From positions 1 through 28,054 of IMG/VR virus record IMGVR_UViG_3300025098_000220: a DNA stretch of 28,054 nt; one strand, given 5' to 3'. The position numbers and the translations under genes were made by a program. This DNA comes from a virus. This document shows, piece by piece, positions 19,235-26,597 of this stretch. Position 1 is the stretch's first letter, and each line of letters starts with the position of its first letter. The notes under the pieces were generated by a model. The model saw only the letters and a program-made list of their open reading frames with translations, was not told the origin of the DNA and did not search any database.

Positions 19235-19433
19235 ATTAAGTATTACAGGAAGAATCATCCGAAACGAGAAGGATGAAATTATTGTCAAGTGCGGAACATA
19301 TTGGAATATTGAAGTGCTTGACATTCGTTGGTATCAAAACGATAAACCAACAAGGAAAGGTATTCGTCTAAACCTAGAAGAAGCACAGAAATTATACGAA
19401 ATATTAAGGAGAGAATTAAATGAAAACATTTAA
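19227..19433 (+). CDS. PC4/Sub1-like transcriptional coactivator
   Basis: The 68-aa protein starts MSELSITGRIIRNEKDEIIV. The C-terminal half, VLDIRWYQNDKPTRKGIRLN then EEAQKLYEILRREL, follows the PC4 pattern: strand VDIRxWY, turn, KGIxLxLEE, and a final helix. PC4-fold proteins bind single-stranded DNA as dimers and act in transcription or genome maintenance; homologues occur in phages. It starts at 19227, after AGGTGATAAGG, within the end of the previous gene. It may assist the viral TFB or bind unwound replication intermediates. Confidence 0.7.
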   Translation: MSELSITGRIIRNEKDEIIVKCGTYWNIEVLDIRWYQNDKPTRKGIRLNLEEAQKLYEILRRELNENI

Positions 19434-19704
19434 AAAACATACAGAAGAAGGAATGCGGAAAGCAGCCATTAAAAATGGTTGTAAAGGAAGAAGTATCACA
19501 TATGAAGCAGTTGGCAGAGCCAATCGCTATTGTGGAGAAATCCTTGATGAGTTTTTATTGTTCGTTGAACAATCAATGCCCCCTCTTGGTGGGCGAGGAA
19601 CCCGCATACAAAAAGAGAATGTTGAAAACGCATACAACCGATTTAGGGTTGCTTTGTTTGAAGCACTAAGAAATGCTAGTTGGGAATCGGAGGAAGAGGA
19701 ATGA
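19420..19704 (+). CDS. 94-aa candidate histone-fold protein
   Basis: Residues about 10-80 follow histone-fold order: helix 1 (EEGMRKAAIKNG), loop SIT, long helix 2 (YEAVGRANRYCGEILDEFLLFVEQSM), loop RIQ, helix 3 (KENVENAYNRFRVALFEAL). The loop 2/helix 3 start resembles archaeal histones (TIKAEDIELAVRRF). An insertion PPLGGRG lies before loop 2, and the tail is EEEE. It may bind DNA or dimerise with the 21885 product. The start at 19420 follows AAGGAGAGAATTAA. The family call needs a profile search. Confidence 0.5.
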   Translation: MKTFKKHTEEGMRKAAIKNGCKGRSITYEAVGRANRYCGEILDEFLLFVEQSMPPLGGRGTRIQKENVENAYNRFRVALFEALRNASWESEEEE

Positions 19705-20051
19705 CTGAAATCCTTTACCGAATCGCAACCAATGATGAGCGATTCAATGCTTGGGCCAAGAAGAAAAAGAGGAACCTTGAGGGGCGATTCTTGGAGATAT
19801 TTAATTTTGGCTACAATGAATCCGTAAATGCTGGACATCACACCCGATTGACATTTGTTTGTTATTGGGAAATTCAAGACAATGGTTCACTTGCCAAAGT
19901 CGCACCAGCAATTACCCAAGCATCATTGATGTTGCTTGGTCAAAGACTTCTTGAGCGAAACAAATTAAACGAAACAGAATTAGCACACAATATGTCTGTT
20001 AATTTTGCACGGCTTCTCGGCATATTAGGTGCTAAAGATGAAGAAGAGTGA
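19701..20051 (+). CDS. Unknown 116-aa protein
   Basis: It starts MTEILYRIATNDERFNAWAK at 19701, overlapping the previous stop as ATGA, with CGGAGGAAGAGG as ribosome binding site. The mix is basic N-terminal helix, a beta-like core (HHTRLTFVCYWEIQDNG) and a helical end. The tail is DEEE. No family is recognised. Confidence 0.75.
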   Translation: MTEILYRIATNDERFNAWAKKKKRNLEGRFLEIFNFGYNESVNAGHHTRLTFVCYWEIQDNGSLAKVAPAITQASLMLLGQRLLERNKLNETELAHNMSVNFARLLGILGAKDEEE

Positions 20052-20265
20052 TTGGGTCTATTTGGCGAATGCCATGTGGACTTATTCTGAAAAGAATGAA
20101 GGAAGAATCAGTGTCCTTCTAAAACAACTGATAAAAGAAATAAACAACAATAAGGAGATGATTACAAATGGCATGGACGAATTTAGCGAGACTACTACAA
20201 GCAACAGAAAGAATGAAACCAACACAGGCAGTGAAGATGTTTTCCGAGGGAATGGGGAGTTTTAA
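20038..20265 (+). CDS. 75-aa protein overlapping the ligase start
   Basis: It starts MKKSDWVYLANAMWTYSEKN at 20038, after TTAGGTGCTAAAG. The first 40 residues look like a normal helical protein, but the frame runs 98 nt into the ligase gene, where it reads a Thr/Asn/Glu-rich tail (ETTTSNRKNETNTGSED). This is the largest coding overlap in the window. Either the tail is a low-complexity by-product of the overlap or a mutation has removed an earlier stop. Confidence 0.55.
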   Translation: MKKSDWVYLANAMWTYSEKNEGRISVLLKQLIKEINNNKEMITNGMDEFSETTTSNRKNETNTGSEDVFRGNGEF

Positions 20266-21712
20266 CACATTAACTAGCCCAAGATACACGGTATTTTGTA
20301 TCTTAGACAAGGACTCTTTGAGGGCCAACAGTATCGCTTTAGCAAAAGCAAAGAAATGGATTTCAAACATTTTCAATATGTTCGATGATGAGATTGATAA
20401 TGAGTTATATCTGCATAACGATTTGGGAGAAGTAGTCTATCAGTTGGACCCTTCCGCAGAGACACAAAAGAAATACACAATAAATTATGTGCATCGTCTT
20501 TTAGAATTGAATTGTGGTAAGTTTGATTCAAAGCAGTATAGAATGATAGAACAGGCTATTCTGAATATGTCAGCAAATGAACGCCGTTGGTTTGTTCGTT
20601 ATTGGTTGCGGAAACCCCGAAACGGGATAAATCGGGGGACTGTTGAGAAAATAATGGCCTCTTATTACCTTAAAAAAATCGCAGATGTAAAGAAGGATTT
20701 GAATTTCAACTCAGTGGAGATTGTATCGCAATACTACGATATGGGACAAAAACCCCCGACCACTCTAAGTCATGGCGGTTTTGTTAAGCCTATGCTTGCG
20801 AAAGATTTGCCTATGAATAAGTGGCCCACAAATAAAATTGTTGATTTCAAATACGATGGAAACCGATATCAAATCCATAAAGAAGGAGAATCTGTTATCA
20901 TCTTCAATCGTAAAGGAAAGATTGTGTCAAAGCAATTCCCAGATATTTCAGAGATTGTGCGTAATTATGAAGTTGATAATGTCATTTTTGATGGTGAGAT
21001 TTATCCCATCAATGAGGACGGTTCACCTGCCGAACACAAACTCATGGGAACCCGTGTTCATTCAAAAAATGTGGAAGAAGCCATGGAGAGAGTCAAGGTA
21101 AAATGGGTCATTTTTGATTGTTTAAAGTGGGCTGGCGAGACGATTATGGGCTTGCCCTATGACCAACGCCTTGAGAGATTTAAGGGGAATCCTGACCAAG
21201 CACAACGAATGCCCGAAGGTGGAGATGTGTTGGCTTTTTACAATGTAGCAATTAATGAAGGGTTTGAAGGAATTATTGTGAAAGATGCTTCTCTGTCATA
21301 TGAGGCTGGAAAGCGTTCAAAGGGTTGGGCGAAATATAAGCCTCCTTTGATTGAGTTAGATGTAGTAATTCTTTCAGCCCAATACGGTGAAGGTAAAAAA
21401 TCAAATGTCTTTGCTACATTCGAGATGGCTGTAGCCACAGATGGAGATTTCCAAAGTATTGGTTATGTTGGAACAGGCTTTAGCGATATGGATTTAATCT
21501 CCTTAACCAACACACTACGAAAAAACATCATTTCCTATGAAGGTAATTCCTATAATGTGAATCCTGTTGTTGTCCTTGAAGTGAGAGCGGATTTAATTTC
21601 AAGAGATGCGGCGAATAATATTGGTTTGCGTTTCCCACGATGTAAGCGTATTCGTGATGATAAGTTTGTTTCGGACATTAACACTCTAGAAGATTTGGAG
21701 GCCATGGAATGA
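20168..21712 (+). CDS. ATP-dependent DNA ligase
   Basis: The 514-aa protein has an N-terminal DNA-binding domain (about 1-200), then the nucleotidyltransferase motifs: I DFKYDGNR with catalytic K228, III FDGEIYP, IIIa WVIFDCLKW, IV EGIIVKD, V GWAKYKP, and a C-terminal OB fold (VDVVIL-like start at IELDVVILSAQYGEGKKSN). The layout matches archaeal/eukaryotic ligase I. It seals nicks during replication and repair. GGAGATGATTACAA precedes the ATG at 20168. Confidence 0.95.
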   Translation: MAWTNLARLLQATERMKPTQAVKMFSEGMGSFNTLTSPRYTVFCILDKDSLRANSIALAKAKKWISNIFNMFDDEIDNELYLHNDLGEVVYQLDPSAETQKKYTINYVHRLLELNCGKFDSKQYRMIEQAILNMSANERRWFVRYWLRKPRNGINRGTVEKIMASYYLKKIADVKKDLNFNSVEIVSQYYDMGQKPPTTLSHGGFVKPMLAKDLPMNKWPTNKIVDFKYDGNRYQIHKEGESVIIFNRKGKIVSKQFPDISEIVRNYEVDNVIFDGEIYPINEDGSPAEHKLMGTRVHSKNVEEAMERVKVKWVIFDCLKWAGETIMGLPYDQRLERFKGNPDQAQRMPEGGDVLAFYNVAINEGFEGIIVKDASLSYEAGKRSKGWAKYKPPLIELDVVILSAQYGEGKKSNVFATFEMAVATDGDFQSIGYVGTGFSDMDLISLTNTLRKNIISYEGNSYNVNPVVVLEVRADLISRDAANNIGLRFPRCKRIRDDKFVSDINTLEDLEAME

Positions 21713-21888
21713 TTGATAATTACAAACATCTTTGTGTTGAACAAGTCGCAGAATTAATGACAAAACTAAAGGCAGAAGTCAAGCAGTTGCGATTCATCGT
21801 GAATACCATACCTAATGAAGTGTGGGAAGATATGAAAACATGGGAGAACACGAAACTACTGAAAGCGATGCAGGAAGTGATGGAATGA
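21709..21888 (+). CDS. Unknown 59-aa helical protein
   Basis: MIDNYKHLCVEQVAELMTKL and on: two charged helices separated by IPNEVW. Its ATG overlaps the ligase stop (ATGA) and its stop overlaps the histone-fold gene (ATGA), good evidence that it is translated. It has coiled-coil character (LMTKLKAEVKQLRF). The function is unknown. Confidence 0.7.
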   Translation: MIDNYKHLCVEQVAELMTKLKAEVKQLRFIVNTIPNEVWEDMKTWENTKLLKAMQEVME

Positions 21889-22337
21889 TTGAAGTCGGCG
21901 CACTGACTATTATGGTAAGTAATGGAAAAAGAAACACCTATCATTGTCTTAAAATTGAAAATGGTATTGCTCATCTCAAGAACATTTTGCATGAGCAGGG
22001 CCGACCAACAAAAATCCCTGTCAAAGAATGCCCTTACATGGAGGACGGGAAACTCATCGTTCCCGAAAAGGTTGTTGAAAAGCGACCACGAACACGAAGC
22101 AAACTCAACCTCACCAGTATTTTGAAGGATAATACCGACCTTCAAATTTCAAGAACAGCAAAGAATTTTCTTTATGAATGGGTGGAAACAGCCATAGCAA
22201 ATGTCATAACCAATGCCGAGCAGAACGCTTTAGAGCGTGGTGATGCCCGAATCACCGCCGCACATATTCATTGGTTAGAGACAAATCAAAGAGTTAAAGG
22301 TTATTGGAAAGAACATGAGCATTATATCAAGGACTGA
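21885..22337 (+). CDS. 150-aa protein with C-terminal histone fold
   Basis: Start MIEVGALTIMVSNGKRNTYH at 21885 (ATGA overlap). Residues 1-75 look beta-rich, with a basic linker (VVEKRPRTRSKLN). Residues about 76-140 read as a histone fold: short helix 1 (LTSILKDNTD), QIS, long helix 2 (RTAKNFLYEWVETAIANVIT), the RGDARITAAHI loop 2/helix 3 start typical of archaeal histones and TAF-like proteins. A histone fold fused to another domain suggests a chromatin-like, TAF-like or replication-associated role. It lies between the ligase and clamp-loader genes. Confidence 0.62.
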   Translation: MIEVGALTIMVSNGKRNTYHCLKIENGIAHLKNILHEQGRPTKIPVKECPYMEDGKLIVPEKVVEKRPRTRSKLNLTSILKDNTDLQISRTAKNFLYEWVETAIANVITNAEQNALERGDARITAAHIHWLETNQRVKGYWKEHEHYIKD

Positions 22338-22341
22338 TTAG

Positions 22342-22701
22342 ATGTTTATTTATCCAGAACTTAATAAATTACTTGCGGCTTTTGAAAAGGTCAGGACTTT
22401 CACTTTCTTTGTTTTTGGTTCCCCCAATACCGAAGAAATAGACATTTTGAACAGAGGGCTCTATCATAGAATTATTCATGCAACCGAAATTATGAAGGAA
22501 AGAGTTGTGATAATCATAGAACCTATTTTAGAAGAACAGGCCAATCTTTTAGATTGCTTTCAAGGAACACGGATGATTTTTGGTATTGCTCAGAACGACA
22601 TTGATGAGAAATTAGTTTGCGAAACGCTTCTTGATGGTTTCGACTTTTTAAGATATAAAGTAGATTATCTTGGATGTAAGGAGACTGAGAGCCATGTTTA
22701 G
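22342..22701 (+). CDS. Unknown 119-aa protein
   Basis: It begins MFIYPELNKLLAAFEKVRTF, alternating strands and helices (FTFFVFGSPN; RVVIIIEPILEEQ; RMIFGIAQND), suggesting a small alpha/beta fold. The ribosome binding site is weak (GGACTG). Its end overlaps the next gene by 8 nt. No motif identifies it. Confidence 0.7.
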   Translation: MFIYPELNKLLAAFEKVRTFTFFVFGSPNTEEIDILNRGLYHRIIHATEIMKERVVIIIEPILEEQANLLDCFQGTRMIFGIAQNDIDEKLVCETLLDGFDFLRYKVDYLGCKETESHV

Positions 22702-23125
22702 TCGAGAAACATTAGCAGGAATACTTCTTGCAAAGGGGCAATTCTTCTGTAATGTTCAAATAGATGAGAAAATGCGAATTGGTTATTCTGTTAAACTTGG
22801 TATTGATATAAGAATGGACTCTTATGAATTTCTTTCGGGAATGCAAAGAGCGTTTCAAACTTATGGTGTTGAAAGCAAACTCAAAGAAAGGGAATCGGCA
22901 ACACGAAAAAGACCTATTCTTAAAATAAGAGGAGTCTCAAACATTGAGAAAGTATCGGATATAATTTATGGTCTCACGCTTAATTGGCGAAACCATGATG
23001 ACACTCTTGATTCATTCATCACAATATTAGGACTTGTGTTGATGAAGAAACACCGCACGATGGAAGGATTAGAATTAATATTAGAAATAAAAGGGGTATT
23101 ACATGAGCCTAACAAATATGAATAA
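22694..23125 (+). CDS. LAGLIDADG-like protein, catalytic acid apparently lost
   Basis: The start at 22694 (MFSRETLAGILLAKGQFFCN) follows GGAGACTGAGAGCC; an in-frame TTG at 22670 is possible. ETLAGILLAKGQFF aligns with the LAGLIDADG helix and first strand (LAGFIDGEGSF), but the catalytic acidic position is Ala or Lys. SVKLGIDIRMDSYEFLSGMQ and the following strand fit the rest of one such domain. Homing-endonuclease folds are also reused as DNA-binding regulators, which is likely here as the protein is free-standing, not in an intron or intein, and sits next to clamp-loader genes. Confidence 0.5.
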   Translation: MFSRETLAGILLAKGQFFCNVQIDEKMRIGYSVKLGIDIRMDSYEFLSGMQRAFQTYGVESKLKERESATRKRPILKIRGVSNIEKVSDIIYGLTLNWRNHDDTLDSFITILGLVLMKKHRTMEGLELILEIKGVLHEPNKYE

Positions 23126-23945
23126 AAAAAGACCAATACTACTTACTGGAAAAATAGGCACTGGGAAAACACGAAAGGCAAAAACTTTCGTTAATGACCC
23201 CGTGATTTTCTATGCTAATTCAATTGATTACGACATAGGTTCAATACCGACAGAATGTGGAATCATTATTGAAGATGTGCATCATAAACCAGAAAAAGAG
23301 GCTATTCTAACAATACTTAGAAATTATCGTGGTCAAATAGTATTGACCTCAATCAATGAGAAAAGTGTTCCTAAGGACATTAAAACCATGTGCCAAATCA
23401 AAAGAGCAGGTTCTAAGAATTACCTTAGAGAGAAAATAGAAGCCTCAGCACCGAGAAGTGAACCACCCTTTTCCTATGAAAGAGACACCTTTTCTCTTGT
23501 AATGGATTTTCTAAAAACAAAAGATAGGGACTTTGTTTGCGACCTTATGCTTTTCAATAAGCCATCAGATACTCAAATATTAACATGGCTAACAGAAAAT
23601 ATGCATCCTAATAGATTAATATTCATTGATGGTGTTGTAAGAAGGAAATGGAGCCAACGATACTTTTATGAAATGCTTTCGTATGCTCACATGGGAAACA
23701 TGGTTGGGCGAATACAGATGCCAAGAAGAGGAACCTACTCAAAAGTCCCAAGTCTTTCAAGAAGGCTCGGTGTCAAAAATCCTAAATTGCTATCTCAGTT
23801 ATTTGAGGATGACAGTTTCAGGGACTGGGCAAAGACTAAGTTGAACAACGCAGAGTGCCGCCTACTCAAACTTGGCGAAAAGAAGAGAAGAAAGAAAACG
23901 GACCCTGTAAGGGTCCAACAAAAATCGTTGGAGGAATTCATTTGA
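23103..23945 (+). CDS. Clamp-loader large-subunit-like AAA ATPase with PIP box
   Basis: Walker A GKIGTGKT (residues 16-23), a Walker-B-like CGIIIEDVHH (52-61, ED rather than DE), a possible sensor strand QIVLTSINEK, and a helical C-terminal half with basic RRKKTD. It ends QKSLEEFI, a PCNA-interacting (PIP) box of the form Qxx(L)xxF at the extreme C-terminus, as in archaeal RFC large subunits (QxxLxxFL). At 280 aa it is shorter than RFC-L (about 450-500). With the RFC-S-like gene at 24085 it probably forms the clamp loader. The start at 23103 (AAAGGGG upstream) overlaps the previous gene by 23 nt; MNKKRPILL at 23118 is an alternative. Confidence 0.75.
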   Translation: MSLTNMNKKRPILLTGKIGTGKTRKAKTFVNDPVIFYANSIDYDIGSIPTECGIIIEDVHHKPEKEAILTILRNYRGQIVLTSINEKSVPKDIKTMCQIKRAGSKNYLREKIEASAPRSEPPFSYERDTFSLVMDFLKTKDRDFVCDLMLFNKPSDTQILTWLTENMHPNRLIFIDGVVRRKWSQRYFYEMLSYAHMGNMVGRIQMPRRGTYSKVPSLSRRLGVKNPKLLSQLFEDDSFRDWAKTKLNNAECRLLKLGEKKRRKKTDPVRVQQKSLEEFI

Positions 23946-24079
23946 CTCCAACTTGGAAAATGAAAAAATGCCCCAACTGTGGAAACACAAGAATAACTCT
24001 GGTAAGGAATTGTTTTTGCAATCTTTGTCGGAGACACACACATAAATGTAAAATGCACATTATAGAATTTATACGGTGA
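23942..24079 (+). CDS. 45-aa zinc-ribbon microprotein, TTG start
   Basis: TTG at 23942 overlaps the previous stop (TTGA), with GGAGG 8 nt upstream. CPNCG (about residues 9-13) and CNLC (about 25-28), plus further CRRHTHKCKMH, give one or two zinc sites in a basic peptide. It is inserted between the two clamp-loader genes. The role is unknown; it may bind DNA or the loader. Confidence 0.65.
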   Translation: MTPTWKMKKCPNCGNTRITLVRNCFCNLCRRHTHKCKMHIIEFIR

Positions 24080-24084
24080 TTAAA

Positions 24085-24996
24085 ATGCTATGGACAGAAA
24101 AATACAGACCAAATAAAATTAACGATATCAAGGGACAAGAACACTTTGTAATGGATGCTCAATCTTGGATTGAGACAAAAGATATGCCAAATATCCTTCT
24201 TTACGGAAATCCGGGAAATGGGAAAACTTCCGCAGCAATTGTTATTGCTAAGGAATTTTTGAAGGATAACTTCAAAGATAACTTCTTTGAAGTAAATGCT
24301 TCTGATGATAGAAGGCTTGAAACAGTTAGAACAACTATTCGCCAAGTAGCACAAAGTGGGACTATTGGAGATGTTCCTTTTCGTATGATGCTTCTCGATG
24401 AGATGGATGGAATGACAACAGATGCTCAAAACGCTTTAAAGCGTATCATGGAGCGATATGCTAGTAATATTCGTTTTATTATCACTTGCAATGATAGAAA
24501 TAAAATTATCTTTGCACTACAAAGTCGCTGTGCTAATTATCATTTTAAGGCTATATCTAATAATAACATGTTAGACATGGTGAAGAATATTCTTCTAAAA
24601 GAAGGAATAAACCGCTTTAGCGACGAAGAGTTAGCGGCCTTTATATATTCTATGAATGGTGATATGCGGAGGGCAATCACCGAGATTCAAGCAGCGAAAG
24701 CGAGCAACTCAACCCTTCAACGACAAATTGATGTATCACTGGAAGAATACCATAAAATATTAATTAAAATTACAAATAAGAATTCAAATGTATTGGGTGA
24801 ATTACATGATTCGTTATACAAAGGCAGAACAGTTAAAGAAATCTGTCTTGGTTTGCATGATGCAATCATTAATTCAAAAGGGCTTGATAGCAATTTGAAA
24901 TTTAAGTTTCTCCGAACAATCGGAGAATGCGAATACCGCTCCAACAGTATGACACCAAAAGTGCTTTTATCATGGATGGTCGGACAACTGTTGTAA
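24085..24996 (+). CDS. rfcS: Replication factor C small subunit
   Basis: The 303-aa protein has the RFC boxes: WTEKYRPNKINDI (3-15), Walker A YGNPGNGKTSAA (40-51), Walker B LLDEMDGM (DEMD in place of DEAD), sensor I IITCNDRNKI, the arginine-finger SRC motif (QSRCANYHF), and sensor II MNGDMRRAI. It lacks nothing obvious, though slightly short of the usual 315-330 aa. It loads the sliding clamp at primer ends. The ATG at 24085 follows ACGGTGATTAAA. Confidence 0.95.
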   Translation: MLWTEKYRPNKINDIKGQEHFVMDAQSWIETKDMPNILLYGNPGNGKTSAAIVIAKEFLKDNFKDNFFEVNASDDRRLETVRTTIRQVAQSGTIGDVPFRMMLLDEMDGMTTDAQNALKRIMERYASNIRFIITCNDRNKIIFALQSRCANYHFKAISNNNMLDMVKNILLKEGINRFSDEELAAFIYSMNGDMRRAITEIQAAKASNSTLQRQIDVSLEEYHKILIKITNKNSNVLGELHDSLYKGRTVKEICLGLHDAIINSKGLDSNLKFKFLRTIGECEYRSNSMTPKVLLSWMVGQLL

Positions 24997-25031
24997 AAAC
25001 AAAAAAAAACAAAAAATGGAAGTGAAAAAAC

Positions 25032-26246
25032 ATGGAAGAAAAAACTATGAAAGAAATAGAAGCAGGTGCTAAGATTCTTGGTCTTACCACTGAAGAGGCA
25101 AACGCCAAGTTTGCTGAAATTTGTGGTGAAAGCCACATTGAAACGAACAACCCCATCGGTCTTGGGCTATGGAGAAATTATGTTGCTAATGCAAAGCGTT
25201 CTGCTTCAAGCGGAAAGAAGCAGCAGCAACAAAGCGATTCTCTTTTCAAGCCAGCATTCGGATTCTTTTTGTCTCTTGATGCACCAAGAGATATGATGAG
25301 TTGGAACAGAAACAAGGCGAAAGAGGAATTCCTTCGTGATTCCGATAACGCTCTTGAGAATGGGATTGTTGCTGTAGCAACAGAAAATGCTCTTGGGAAA
25401 TTTACCGTTTCCCGTTATTATAACGGAAACTATGAAGAAAAGGTTGTGGAAAACCTACCCGACGGAGCAGAAACTCTTGAAGATGGCCGGATTTATATCC
25501 CTCTTGAAGCCACCGCTACCTACATGAATGGTGGAAAGAACAACAATTACGGCAAGCCCCTTCCAAAGGAACAATTCCGACGAAGCGGTATTTTCTTTGG
25601 TTCTGTTGCCGGTGGAGAAATGCAACCATATTTCTTCTCCTACAAAAACCAAGGAGGAATTGACTTTGCACCAAGCACCTTTGAATGGGTTCATTTCATT
25701 TGTGTCGCAAACGCAAATGGAACGGACATTTACGGTGCAACCGATACGACACTCAAGAGCCTACTCATCAATTCGGAAATTGACCCCGAAGCAGATGCAT
25801 ACCGAGATATGTCTGGCTTCTCTTATGAAGAGTGTTTGAAAGAACACTTTGAAAAGCATATCACTGCTTTGGTTGAAATTGACAAGGCCCATATTATGCT
25901 TCAAAGCAGCCCATCAAAAGAGCGTTTCATCATTACTGATGGAACGGTGTGCAATATGAATATGACACCAACCAAGAACGGAAATCGAATCATCAACATT
26001 ACTGACTTAAATGCCGAAGTGGACTTTGAATCGGATAGCATGACGACTTGCTGGATTCCCGAACACATTAATTTGGATTTCGGGATTGGTTCAACAGTTA
26101 TCGTGATTGGCCGAACAAGCCAAAGAATGGTTGATGGTGAAGCCGAACCGACAACAATCAATGTTGCTGGTGTGCTTTGTGTTGAGCGTGTAGGTTCTCC
26201 TGTTGAATCCGCACAACCCGTGGAGAAAGACTTTGATTGGTTTTGA
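25032..26246 (+). CDS. Probable single-stranded DNA-binding protein, 404 aa
   Basis: The protein starts MEEKTMKEIEAGAKILGLTT and ends VEKDFDWF, an acidic aromatic tail like those of SSB and phage gp2.5/gp32-type proteins that recruit partners. Strand-rich segments (KLGKFTVSRYY-like region near 125; STVIVIGRTSQRMVDG near 355; NVAGVLCVERV) suggest OB folds. A Gln/Ser-rich linker (SSGKKQQQQSD) follows an N-terminal helical part. Position between the clamp loader and a RecA-like ATPase supports an RPA/SSB role, but I see no diagnostic motif, so the call is inferential. GGAAGTGAAAAAAC precedes the ATG. Confidence 0.5.
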   Translation: MEEKTMKEIEAGAKILGLTTEEANAKFAEICGESHIETNNPIGLGLWRNYVANAKRSASSGKKQQQQSDSLFKPAFGFFLSLDAPRDMMSWNRNKAKEEFLRDSDNALENGIVAVATENALGKFTVSRYYNGNYEEKVVENLPDGAETLEDGRIYIPLEATATYMNGGKNNNYGKPLPKEQFRRSGIFFGSVAGGEMQPYFFSYKNQGGIDFAPSTFEWVHFICVANANGTDIYGATDTTLKSLLINSEIDPEADAYRDMSGFSYEECLKEHFEKHITALVEIDKAHIMLQSSPSKERFIITDGTVCNMNMTPTKNGNRIINITDLNAEVDFESDSMTTCWIPEHINLDFGIGSTVIVIGRTSQRMVDGEAEPTTINVAGVLCVERVGSPVESAQPVEKDFDWF

Positions 26247-26273
26247 TTCCTCCCTTGCGCTGGAAACCTAGGG

Positions 26274-26326
26274 AACCGTGTATATGTGGCGGTTGAATGA
26301 CATACGGATAGGTGCGATGCCTATCG
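26274..26326 (+). ncRNA. Pseudoknotted RNA element, copy 3
   Basis: Hairpin A is AACCG/CGGTT (26274-26278/26290-26294), with the pairing reversed relative to copy 2 (CGGTT/AACCG). Loop bases TATGT (26283-26287) pair with ACATA (26300-26304). Hairpin B is GATAGG-TGCGATG-CCTATC (26307-26325). It begins 27 nt after the stop of the SSB-like gene, the same distance as copy 1 from the helicase stop, and ends about 18 nt before the TTG at 26344, similar to copy 2 before 6351. Confidence 0.7.
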
Positions 26327-26343
26327 TTCAAAAGGTGAATAAA

Positions 26344-26592
26344 TTGAAAGAATTAATCGGAGATAGATTTTTAGTGAAGAAAAATGCATATGTTGTTGAT
26401 TTAGCAAATGTAGATTTTATTACTTATAAAGAAAACGAAAATGAAATGGGGACTTACTGGGTTAAGTTTCATATTGGACAAAAAGAAGCAAGGTATGTCT
26501 GTTATGACCTTGAATCGCTTAGAGATATAATCCAATATTGGACTATGAGTAAGAATTCAAAAACTAGAATAGAAGAAAACAAATTGGTGTGA
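26344..26592 (+). CDS. Unknown 82-aa protein, TTG start after RNA element
   Basis: The frame is open from 26278, but that part is the RNA element. AAAGGTGAATAAA directly before TTG at 26344 marks the likely start ((M)KELIGDRFLVKKNAYVVDLA). It is beta-rich in the middle (TYWVKFHIGQKEARYVCYDL) with a basic helical end. Expression may be controlled by the RNA structure. No family is recognised. Confidence 0.65.
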   Translation: MKELIGDRFLVKKNAYVVDLANVDFITYKENENEMGTYWVKFHIGQKEARYVCYDLESLRDIIQYWTMSKNSKTRIEENKLV

Positions 26593-26597
26593 TAAAC

